This document shows positions 24,115-31,732 of a stretch of DNA of 64,000 nt, piece after piece (position 1 is the first letter of the stretch; each line of letters starts with the position of its first letter). A program made the position numbers and the translations under genes. The stretch is from Dolomitihabitans soli (GTDB taxonomy: Bacteria; Actinomycetota; Actinomycetes; Streptosporangiales; Streptosporangiaceae): positions 310,001 through 374,000 of the forward strand of contig NZ_JAKNTW010000002.1 of the NCBI RefSeq assembly GCF_022213955.1, read 5' to 3'. The notes below the pieces were generated by a model. That model was not told where the DNA came from, searched no databases, and saw only the letters and a program-made list of their open reading frames with translations.

Positions 24115-25239
24115 TCATTTGCCGGTGTCGCCGGTGACCAGGCCGAGCGCCGACCGGATGTCGGTCAGGATCTCGTTGGTCAGCCGTTCGCTGTCGTGCA
24201 GCAACCGCTCCACCTCGCCGTTGTGCGCGGGCTGCTGCTGCGCGGGAACCGCCGCGACGGCCGCCGCCGGGGACGTCGCGGCTGCCGGGGCGGGCATCCG
24301 CATCACCTGCCCGACCAGGAGCGATGCCCGGGTCCCTTCCAGGCAGGCGTTCATCCGCGTGGCCTGTCCCTGGGTGAACATGAACATGGCCGCGTCGTCG
24401 GTGTAGTCCATGTAGTTCATGAACATGTCGCCGTGGGGGCCGTTGTCGCAGGTGATGCGGGGGAAGGTCGGGACGCCGGTGTTCGAGTCCGCCTGGTTCG
24501 GCGTGTCGGCGACCTTGTCGTCGCTGGTGCACGCGCCGTCGTCGTCGCCCCAGATGTGGTACAGGTCCAGCCAGTGGCCGATCTCGTGCGTCGCGGTGCG
24601 GCCGCCGTCGAAGGGAGCCGCCGCCGTGCCGGTGGTCCCGAAGGCGGAGTGCAGGATGACGACGCCGTCGGTCTGTGGCGGACCGCCGGGGAACTGGGCG
24701 TAGCCGAGGAGGGAGCCGCCCAGCTGGCACACCCACATGTTGAGGTACTGGTCACTCGGCCAGGGGTCGGACCCGCCGGTGGCGCTGGCCTTGACGCCGT
24801 TGTCCCAGGAGAAGCTGAGCTGGTCGGTCGGGACCCGGATGATTCCGTCGGTCGGTTCGCCGTTGGGATCGAGCGTCGCGAGCTGGAACTCGACCTTGAT
24901 GTCCGCCACCAGCGGTTTCCACACCGCCGGCACGTTTCCCACGTCGGAGTTGGTTGCGCGGAAATCCTTGTTGAGGACCTCGATCTGACTGTGGATCTGC
25001 GCGTCGCCGATGTTCAGCTCAGGAGTCTTCGGGTTGTAGACCACGTGGACGACGACGGGCAGGGTGACCACTTCGGTACGCAGGGAGGCGCGACGGCCGC
25101 GCTCGTACTGCAACGCCCGGTTCTCGATCGCGGCGCGCCGCGATCGGTAGGTCATGCTCTCGTTGAGCAACTGGCGGTGGACGAGCATGGTGGCGCACAG
25201 GTCACGGCTCGGCGGCTGCGGAGATCCGTATTCGGTCAT
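24115..25239 (-). CDS. M43-like (pappalysin/cytophagalysin) zinc metalloprotease
   Basis: 374 residues. Extended zinc motif HEIGHWLDLYH (H218-H228), followed by WGDDDGAC..D(K)VADTPNQ, and the Met-turn region MNYMDYTDD, all diagnostic for M43 metzincins. A C-terminal Ala/Pro-rich linker leads to a short helical tail. M43 proteases are normally secreted; here the N-terminus (MTEYGSPQPPSRDL) has no signal peptide. It is the first gene of the three-gene operon and is divergent from the 39-codon peptide gene and YcaO. Processing of a peptide in the cell is a possibility, not a demonstrated role. Confidence 0.88.
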   Translation of the reverse strand: MTEYGSPQPPSRDLCATMLVHRQLLNESMTYRSRRAAIENRALQYERGRRASLRTEVVTLPVVVHVVYNPKTPELNIGDAQIHSQIEVLNKDFRATNSDVGNVPAVWKPLVADIKVEFQLATLDPNGEPTDGIIRVPTDQLSFSWDNGVKASATGGSDPWPSDQYLNMWVCQLGGSLLGYAQFPGGPPQTDGVVILHSAFGTTGTAAAPFDGGRTATHEIGHWLDLYHIWGDDDGACTSDDKVADTPNQADSNTGVPTFPRITCDNGPHGDMFMNYMDYTDDAAMFMFTQGQATRMNACLEGTRASLLVGQVMRMPAPAAATSPAAAVAAVPAQQQPAHNGEVERLLHDSERLTNEILTDIRSALGLVTGDTGK

Positions 25240-25481
25240 GAGAATCCTTCCCGAGTGGAACCGGGTGGCTCACCCGGTCCGGAGCACCCCTGGCACGTCT
25301 GAAACGCTCTGCGCCCGACGTACCCACCCTCGAATCCCCTTCAAGCTCCCAAAATCGCAAATAACCGACTAATGCGAATTTTCCCGATTAGGAGGGCCGC
25401 TCGGGAGCTTGGCGCTCTGGTTTACCGATGGCGCCGCCGGGCATTTGTGCCCCTGTACTTCCGCGAACGGAGGTGAGTCTC
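25240..25481. promoter_or_regulatory. Divergent control region between M43 operon and peptide/YcaO genes
   Basis: This gap is more AT-rich than its surroundings around 25348-25392. For the minus strand, TTGAAG (25339-25344) and TACGTC (25317-25322) are 16 bp apart, a possible promoter. A CTAAT/ATTAG inverted repeat (25369-25391) may bind a regulator. I find no convincing -35/-10 pair for the plus-strand peptide gene. Confidence 0.35.
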
Positions 25482-25601
25482 ATGGGACATATTGTGGACT
25501 TCTCCACAGCCGAATCGCTCGACAGAAGCGCCCAGGAACTGACCGGGGCCGAGCGTGAGCGCCTGGAGGAATTCCTTCAGGAAACGAACGGCGAAGGCTG
25601 A
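25482..25601 (+). CDS. 39-aa peptide, candidate precursor for the adjacent YcaO enzyme
   Basis: The ATG at 25482 is preceded by GGAGGTGA with 6-bp spacing, one of the best ribosome binding sites in the window. The 39-residue product starts MGHIVDFSTAES, has an amphipathic acidic segment LTGAERERLEEFLQE (20-34) and ends TNGEG. It is acidic (ten Asp/Glu against three Arg), has no Cys, several Ser/Thr, and a C-terminal Gly-rich end. It ends 102 bp before the YcaO gene on the same strand. RiPP precursors often pair an acidic helical leader with a short C-terminal core; here the core would be very short, so it may instead be a helper peptide. Not recognised as a known family. Confidence 0.65.
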   Translation: MGHIVDFSTAESLDRSAQELTGAERERLEEFLQETNGEG

Positions 25602-25703
25602 GCAACGGCACGACCCGCAACCGAAACGATGGGCATGGGATCGGTTCTCCCATGCCCATGGTCACCGGCCATCCTCGAATCGACGCCGGCGGGAGGTCAA
25701 GGA

Positions 25704-26999
25704 ATGGCGGGACGGGGTTCGGTGACGGAGGGGATGCGCGGCCCGCCGTCCGAGCCGGAGCGTGTCGTGTCGCTGGGAGAGGCCGAGCGACGGGCGCTGG
25801 CGGCACTGGCCGCCTTGGACCTGCGGCCGGAACTCGCCGACCTGGGGCGGGGCGGCGATCCGACCGCCTGGTGGTGCCGCCTGCTCGCCGGCGACGGGGA
25901 CCTGCCGCCGACGGCGCGGGGAATGGGGAAGGGACGGCCCGACGAGGCGCGTGTGGGAGCGCTGTTCGAGGCCCTTGAGCACTACCTCACCGGCCCGGCC
26001 GGGTTCGATCCCGCGGCAGTGGAGATGGCCACGCCCGCCGAGATCGCCGCCGGGCCGCTGCGGGACGATCCCTGTGCCGTACTGCTGGCCGGGATGCCCG
26101 CCGAGCGGCTGGCCTGCCACCGCTATCGCCCCCTGCGAGGAGGCCGGGAGGCGCTGATGCCGCTGTTCCTGTCGGCTCCCTGGTATGTCGACGCCGGCCG
26201 CCTGCGCGAGCTGGCCGGGGACGCCTGCGACTACGGCCAGTTGATGCGCTACAGCTGCAACAGCGGCTCGGCCGTCGGCGTCACCGCTGAGGAGGCACTG
26301 CTGCACGCCCTCAACGAGGTCATCGAACGGGACGCCTTCTCCCTGCTCCTGGTGCGGTCCTTCCTCCGCCGCGGCGGCTTCCGGCCCACCGTGATCGACC
26401 CGGCGACGCTCCCGGCCGAGCCGGCCCGTGCGTACGCGGCGGCCGGGGAGCTCACCGGCGCTCCGGTGTACCTGCTGGACATCACCAGCGACCTCGGGGT
26501 GCCGACCATGCTCGCCTACACCGCCCCCACCGTCCGTCACCCGCACCGGCGCGGTGCGGGAACCTCGCTGAACCCCGGCTACGCCGCTTGGCGCGCCCTC
26601 ACCGAACTCGTCCAGACCACCCTTGGCGAAAGCCTGTCCCGCCACCCGCCACGCGGAGAACCGGCGGGGCTGGCCGCCTATCCCGCGCTGCACGCGTGCG
26701 GACGGTTCGACCTCACCGGCACCCTGCGCGGCGCCCGTACCGTCCCGTTCGCCGCGGGGCGCCGGGTTCCCGGTCCTCCACACGCCCAGTTGCGCGAGGT
26801 GGTCGCCATCCTGACCGCGCACGGCCACACGCCTTACCACCGGACGGTGACCGCCCTCCCCGGTGAGATCACCGCCGTGCACGCGGTCGTGCCGGGCCTG
26901 GAACGCTTCATGCTGATCACGGACGGTAACCTCGTCCTGCCGGGACTCCGGGGCCGGGCCGCCGCCGATGTCCACTCCGCCGGTGTCCTCAGAGGGTGA
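25704..26999 (+). CDS. YcaO-domain protein (ATP-dependent peptide backbone modifying enzyme)
   Basis: 431 residues from the ATG at 25704, 7 bp after GGAGG. ATP/Mg-binding motifs of YcaO are intact: FEALEHY (88-94), CNSGSAVGVTAEEALLHALNEVIERDAF (about 185-212) and AGTSLNPGYAAWRALTELVQTTL (about 285-307, E301 and Q304). YcaO enzymes activate backbone amides with ATP to form azolines, thioamides or amidines. There is no fused or adjacent E1-like/RRE partner, no dehydrogenase and no TfuA in the window, and no Pro-rich C-terminus, so it would be a stand-alone type. The 39-codon ORF upstream is the candidate substrate. Confidence 0.88.
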   Translation: MAGRGSVTEGMRGPPSEPERVVSLGEAERRALAALAALDLRPELADLGRGGDPTAWWCRLLAGDGDLPPTARGMGKGRPDEARVGALFEALEHYLTGPAGFDPAAVEMATPAEIAAGPLRDDPCAVLLAGMPAERLACHRYRPLRGGREALMPLFLSAPWYVDAGRLRELAGDACDYGQLMRYSCNSGSAVGVTAEEALLHALNEVIERDAFSLLLVRSFLRRGGFRPTVIDPATLPAEPARAYAAAGELTGAPVYLLDITSDLGVPTMLAYTAPTVRHPHRRGAGTSLNPGYAAWRALTELVQTTLGESLSRHPPRGEPAGLAAYPALHACGRFDLTGTLRGARTVPFAAGRRVPGPPHAQLREVVAILTAHGHTPYHRTVTALPGEITAVHAVVPGLERFMLITDGNLVLPGLRGRAAADVHSAGVLRG

Positions 27000-27133
27000 C
27001 CGGGGCCCGTTTCCGTGCCGATGCCGACGGTTGGCCTGCACATGGATCGGATCAACTGTTTTACCGCCAAAACAACCTTTCGCTTTATGGTTTTTTAGTG
27101 CCTTTTCATGTCACTCAACCGCATAATGGCTTT

Positions 27134-29287
27134 ATGGCGGCACGACACTGGCAACAGAGTCCCAAGGCCAAGGCTTCGGTAGTGGTGGGCCTTTTGTTAC
27201 TGGCTCTCGCGGCCGTCCTCCTATTCCTGGCCCCCAAACTTCCGATGGGCGGGATAGCCGTCGGGTTCGTGTCGATCGTGTCGGCGACGGCCAGCGTGGT
27301 GGCACTCGGGAACGGGATGCTGCAGTTGTTCTCCTGGTGGCGTAAGTCCACCCGGCCCGCGTCCGCCCCCACGACCACCGACATCGAGAAGGCCAAGGAC
27401 ATCCTCGCGGGCCTGGTGACCGAGCAGTGGAGGAACGAGACGGTCCTGCGGTCGCTCGGCGATCCCGAGCCCATGCCGGTGCCCTGGCGGTCGACCGAAC
27501 ACGAAGAGCTGGTCGACCATCCCGACCTGATCGCCAAAGGCGTCCTGGCCTTCCCCAACCTCGACGTGCACATCGCCACCATGGCCGACGACTTCCGCGC
27601 GCTGCGCTGCCGGCGCCTGGTCATCCTCGGCGGGCCGGGAACGGGCAAGACGACCCTGGCCGTGCAACTGCTCCTGGAACTCCTGAAGACACGGCAGCCC
27701 GATGAGCCCGTTCCCGTGCTGTTCTCGGCGGCACGCTGGGACAACGAGGCCCATCCTCAGTTGCGGGACTGGCTCGCGGCGAGCCTGGCGCTGGACTATC
27801 CCGCGCTGCGCGCCGAAGATCTCGGTCCGGACACCCCGAGAACGCTGGCGAGCCGCGGTGAGGTGCTGCCCGTCATCGACGGGCTGGACGAGTTGTCCGA
27901 CCAGGCCCGCGCCGACATGCTCGCGGCGCTGAACCGGTCGATGTGCGAATCCGACCAGGTGATCCTCACCTGCCGCACGGCCCAGTTCGCCGAATCCGTC
28001 GAAGCGCTGGACGATGTGCTCAGCGCGGCGGCGGTCATCGAGCCGCAGCCCCTCTCCCCCGGCGTGGCGGCCGACTACCTGCAGGCGTGCCTCTCCCGCC
28101 GGTCCCACCGCAACTGGCCCGCCGTCCTGGACGCGTTGCGCACGACCACCGCACCCGCGCTGGCCGAGGTCGCCTCCACGCCCCTGGGACTCTGGCTGAT
28201 CCGCGCCACCTACATCGCCCCCGGCAAGGATCCGAGCCCGCTGCTGGACCTCGGACGCCGGACCGCGCCCGAGCTGACCGACCACCTGTGCGACCAGCTC
28301 ATCCCCGCCCTCGTCGGCGCGCGTCCGCCCGCCGACGCCCCGGCCCAGCCGTTCCGGCCGCAGCACGCCTGGAACCCCGAGCAGGTGGACCGCTGGCTGA
28401 CCTACCTCTCCCGCCAGCTCATGCTCAGCGGCGAGGACACCCACGACGTGGCCTGGTGGCACCTGGCGCGCTACACCCCCAGCCGTTGGGTACGGCTGGC
28501 GGTCAGCGTCGCGTGCGGGCTCGTGGTCGCGGTCGTGATCGGCATGCTGACGGCGAACCCGCTCGCCGGCGCGGTGACCGGAATCCTGTCCGGGCTGGTG
28601 GTCATGGTCATGATCGGTTCATGGTTCACCGAGTCGCCCGGCTATGCCGACTTCCAGCTCAGGGGACGGCTCCCCCTCATCCTCCGCTCCCTGCGGGACG
28701 GACTGATCGTCGGCATCCTGGGGGCACTCGTGGGCTGGTTCATGGGGCGGCCCTATGGCGCCGGTCTCTACGCCGCGACCCAGATCGGCCTGTTGTCCGG
28801 GCTCGGCTTCGTGTTCGTACTCGGCCTGATCCGATGGGTCGAGCATCCCACCCCCGCCACCACGGCGAGATCTCCTCGCTCGACCTGGCAGGCCGACCGG
28901 AATCTCACCCTCATCCGGACGATCAGCGGGCTCCTGATCGGCACCCTGGTGGCGGTCATCGGGCTCCGCGACGTGCTGGCGTGGGACACCGCGCTCGTGG
29001 GCGGACTCGTGCTGGGGCTGCTCTTCGGGCTCATGCTGGGCAGTCACCACGCCTGGCTGGCCTACAAGCTGACCATTCCCCGGCTCGCCACCAGGGGAAG
29101 GCTGCCGCTGCGGGCGATGAACTTCCTCGACGACGCCCACCGGCTGGGCCTGCTGCGGACCGAGGGGCCCTTCTACCAGTTCCGGCACGTCGAACTGCAG
29201 CAGCACCTCGCCCGGTCCCGGGAGCGGCCCCCCAGCGGCACGGATCAGGAGGGCCGCGGCACCCGCGGGCCCGTCGCGAGGTCGTGA
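27134..29287 (+). CDS. Membrane NACHT-domain NTPase
   Basis: 717 residues. Two N-terminal transmembrane helices (about 14-60), then NACHT: Walker A GGPGTGKTT (166-174), Walker B LPVIDGLDEL (245-254), sensor-like LTCRT, and a winged region. The C-terminal third carries several further transmembrane helices (starting RWVRLAVSVACGLVVAVVIG) and ends in FRHVELQQHLA. NACHT is a STAND-type NTPase found in animal innate immunity and bacterial antiphage (bNACHT) proteins; this membrane-embedded type occurs in actinomycetes with no known role. The start lies in unusually AT-rich DNA without a clear ribosome binding site (GTG 27098 is an alternative). Its 3' end overlaps the convergent GMC gene by 43 bp. 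Confidence 0.85.
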   Translation: MAARHWQQSPKAKASVVVGLLLLALAAVLLFLAPKLPMGGIAVGFVSIVSATASVVALGNGMLQLFSWWRKSTRPASAPTTTDIEKAKDILAGLVTEQWRNETVLRSLGDPEPMPVPWRSTEHEELVDHPDLIAKGVLAFPNLDVHIATMADDFRALRCRRLVILGGPGTGKTTLAVQLLLELLKTRQPDEPVPVLFSAARWDNEAHPQLRDWLAASLALDYPALRAEDLGPDTPRTLASRGEVLPVIDGLDELSDQARADMLAALNRSMCESDQVILTCRTAQFAESVEALDDVLSAAAVIEPQPLSPGVAADYLQACLSRRSHRNWPAVLDALRTTTAPALAEVASTPLGLWLIRATYIAPGKDPSPLLDLGRRTAPELTDHLCDQLIPALVGARPPADAPAQPFRPQHAWNPEQVDRWLTYLSRQLMLSGEDTHDVAWWHLARYTPSRWVRLAVSVACGLVVAVVIGMLTANPLAGAVTGILSGLVVMVMIGSWFTESPGYADFQLRGRLPLILRSLRDGLIVGILGALVGWFMGRPYGAGLYAATQIGLLSGLGFVFVLGLIRWVEHPTPATTARSPRSTWQADRNLTLIRTISGLLIGTLVAVIGLRDVLAWDTALVGGLVLGLLFGLMLGSHHAWLAYKLTIPRLATRGRLPLRAMNFLDDAHRLGLLRTEGPFYQFRHVELQQHLARSRERPPSGTDQEGRGTRGPVARS

Positions 29288-31662
29288 TAGACGTCCCACA
29301 ACTCGCCGAGGAACAACGTGCCGAACCGCGCCAGGCCGGCCGGCCCGTCAGGTCCCGAGGTGCGGAACGTCGTGAGCTGGCGGAGGAAGTCGGGCAGGCG
29401 GATCGTGATGACGCCCGCGGCGACCACGGGGGCCGCTGCGTCCCCGGCGGGCGCCGTGTGCCCGCGCAGCACACGGAGGTGGAGGGTCGAGGTGTCGCGC
29501 CACACGTCGGCCCCGGGGTCGTCGCGCACGTCCTTGTGCCCGACGAGGGTCAGCGGTGTGCCATCGCCGGCGAAGTGGAGGCGGTAGAGCATCCGCCGGT
29601 GCGCCGGGTCCTCGTCCCGCACGAAGAGGTTGAACCACCCCGCCGTCACCGGCAGGCGTTCGCCGCCGAGTTCGGCGCAGCTCACCCATCCGGTCACGGC
29701 GGCCTCGTGCCCGGCCTCCGCCACGAAGCGGTCGACGTCGTCGGTCCTGATGGTCAGGTGGACCATCAGCCGATGGCCGTTCGCGCGGCCCAGCCGTTCG
29801 CCCTCGACGGGGTCGGTGACGCCGGGCGCGACGTGGCCGCGCATCTCCTCGGTGAAGCTCAGGCCGGTGGTCTCCGCCGGCGCGGCGGGCCGTACGCCGG
29901 CGGCGGAGGCAGCGGTGTGGCGGGCCGGGTGGGGTTCCGCGTCGAGGATGTGCTCGCACGCCCGGTCGGAGAGCGCGGCGATGGTCAGGGAGGGGTTGGT
30001 GCCCACCGGGCCGGGCATGGACGCGCCGTCGAGCACGTACAGGCCCGGATAGCCGAAAACCTGGCCGTACTCGTCGACGACGCCTTCGCCGGGGTGCCGT
30101 CCCATCGGGGCGCCGCCGAGCGGGTGCACCGTGATCACCCTGCGGGTCCGCCACAGCGGGCTGTCCTGGTAGCCGGCGTTCAGCACCCGGGCGATGTCCC
30201 GCATGGTGATGCGCATCTGGGTGAAGAAGGCCATGGAGGTGCTGGTCGTCCAGTCGACGTCGAGGTAGCCCCGGCGCAGGCGCATGACCCCGTCGGGCAC
30301 GTCCCGGCCCATCCCGAGCAGTCCCAGCGACCCGTCGGAGAGGCGCCCGTCGCCGATCAGCGCGGCCAGCTCCGCGTTGATCCGGGTCTGCGGGGACCGG
30401 GTGAGAGCCGCCCTGGCCCTGCCGAGAACGAAGAGACCGGCACGCCTGAGCTGGCCGCGCACCCCGGCGAGCTCCGCCAGCCACTCCACGAAGGGCGGGT
30501 AACCGGCGTCCTCGACGTAGAAGCCTCGCCGGCCCGGTGTCGTACGGCCGGCGTCGGCGGCGTCCGGCACCCGGATCGCACCGGTGATCACCGGCCCGCG
30601 ACTGCCCTCCAGCGACAGATGGCGGCCGGCGTCGTCGCGGGCGCGCACGATCATGGTGAACAGGTCGCCGTTGCCGCAGAACCGGGTGCCGAGCCGGTGA
30701 CTGAGGCCGGGGAACGCCGCCTTGCAGGTCAGCAGCAGGTAGGTGGTGCCGAGCGTGCCCGCGGCCAGGACGAGCCGGTCGCACGTGATGGTGTGCGAAG
30801 GCAGCCGCCGGGTACGGGTGCGCCGCCCTTCGTTCCGGGGATCGTGCACCACGTACCGTACGACGTAGCCGCCGCCGGGGGCCGGGGCCAGCGCTCGCAC
30901 CTCGTGCAGGGTGCGGAGGTCGGCGCCGGCGTGCCGGGCGGCCGACAGGTAGGTGTGGTCGAGGGAGTTCTTCGCGCCGTCGTTGCACCCCAGGTCGCAC
31001 TCGCCGCGCAGCCTGCACGTGGTCCGCGGCAGCCCGTGCAGGTTGCCGTACCCGGGATCGGGGATGGGCAGGCCGGGGACCGGATCGGCACCGGGCTCCG
31101 GGGCGAAGGCGACCGCCAGCGGGGGCAGCTCCCACTCCAGCCCGAGCCGCTCGGCGGTCTCCCGCATCATCCGGGTCTTGGCCGTCGTGTCGTAGGGCGG
31201 CAGGTCGAGGGGGTAGCGCTGGGCCTGCAGCATCCGTTCCACGGCGTCGTAGTGCGGGTCGAGGTCGGCGCGGGACACCGGCCAGTTCTCGTAGCCGCCG
31301 CCGGGCAGCGGGCTTTCCCGCACGAACCACCGTTCGGGCTTGCGCAGCAGGACGTTGGCGTAGATGAGGGAGCCGCCGCCGAGCCCGCTGGACACGGCCG
31401 CCCCGGTGCCGCGGAAGCTCCACAGGTCGAACAGGCCGTACAGGCCCTCGCTCGGGTCCCACAGGTTGCGGCTCATCGCGGCGGGCGCGCGCGGGAAGGA
31501 ACCCGGAGGGTACGGCTTGCCGCGCTCCAGCACGACCACCCGCTTGCCGGCCGCCGCGAACCGGTAGGCCGCCACGGCTCCGCCGAATCCCGAGCCCACG
31601 ATCACGACGTCGGTGTGCTCGTTGTCAGGAGGGCTTCCCTGGTGACGACGATAATCGTTCAT
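29245..31662 (-). CDS. GMC-family FAD oxidoreductase (cholesterol-oxidase-like)
   Basis: 805 residues. FAD-binding VVIVGSGFGGAVAAYRF (19-35), GGGSLIYANV, a Cys-containing GLPRTTCRLRGECDLGCNDGAKNSLD insert, and the C-terminal GMC motif VHPLGGAPMGRHP ... LYVLDGASMPGPVGTNPSLTIAALSDRACEHIL. About 240 extra C-terminal residues form a beta-rich domain seen in fused cholesterol-oxidase-like proteins. The N-terminus has no signal peptide. AAGGGGAGCGGA precedes the ATG. Divergent from the alpha/beta hydrolase operon and probably part of the same pathway, oxidising a sterol or other lipid alcohol. Confidence 0.9.
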   Translation of the reverse strand: MNDYRRHQGSPPDNEHTDVVIVGSGFGGAVAAYRFAAAGKRVVVLERGKPYPPGSFPRAPAAMSRNLWDPSEGLYGLFDLWSFRGTGAAVSSGLGGGSLIYANVLLRKPERWFVRESPLPGGGYENWPVSRADLDPHYDAVERMLQAQRYPLDLPPYDTTAKTRMMRETAERLGLEWELPPLAVAFAPEPGADPVPGLPIPDPGYGNLHGLPRTTCRLRGECDLGCNDGAKNSLDHTYLSAARHAGADLRTLHEVRALAPAPGGGYVVRYVVHDPRNEGRRTRTRRLPSHTITCDRLVLAAGTLGTTYLLLTCKAAFPGLSHRLGTRFCGNGDLFTMIVRARDDAGRHLSLEGSRGPVITGAIRVPDAADAGRTTPGRRGFYVEDAGYPPFVEWLAELAGVRGQLRRAGLFVLGRARAALTRSPQTRINAELAALIGDGRLSDGSLGLLGMGRDVPDGVMRLRRGYLDVDWTTSTSMAFFTQMRITMRDIARVLNAGYQDSPLWRTRRVITVHPLGGAPMGRHPGEGVVDEYGQVFGYPGLYVLDGASMPGPVGTNPSLTIAALSDRACEHILDAEPHPARHTAASAAGVRPAAPAETTGLSFTEEMRGHVAPGVTDPVEGERLGRANGHRLMVHLTIRTDDVDRFVAEAGHEAAVTGWVSCAELGGERLPVTAGWFNLFVRDEDPAHRRMLYRLHFAGDGTPLTLVGHKDVRDDPGADVWRDTSTLHLRVLRGHTAPAGDAAAPVVAAGVITIRLPDFLRQLTTFRTSGPDGPAGLARFGTLFLGELWDVYHDLATGPRVPRPS

Positions 31663-31683
31663 TCCGCTCCCCTTCGGCCGACC

Positions 31684-31732
31684 TTGTCAAGTCGCGGGGG
31701 GAGGGCACACAATAAAATGGTAACCGACCGGT
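31684..31732 (+). promoter_or_regulatory. Candidate promoter and operator for the lipid-oxidation operon
   Basis: TTGTCA (31684-31689) and CACAAT (31708-31713) are 18 bp apart. The inverted repeat ACCGACCGGT (31723-31732) covers the transcription start region and the GTG start of the hydrolase, and resembles TetR-type half sites. No TetR gene is in the window. Confidence 0.35.

Noticed and set aside
25369-25391. CTAAT/ATTAG inverted repeat as a firm operator for the peptide/YcaO genes
   Set aside because: Only 5-bp arms with a 13-bp spacer; kept as a remark, not as a site.
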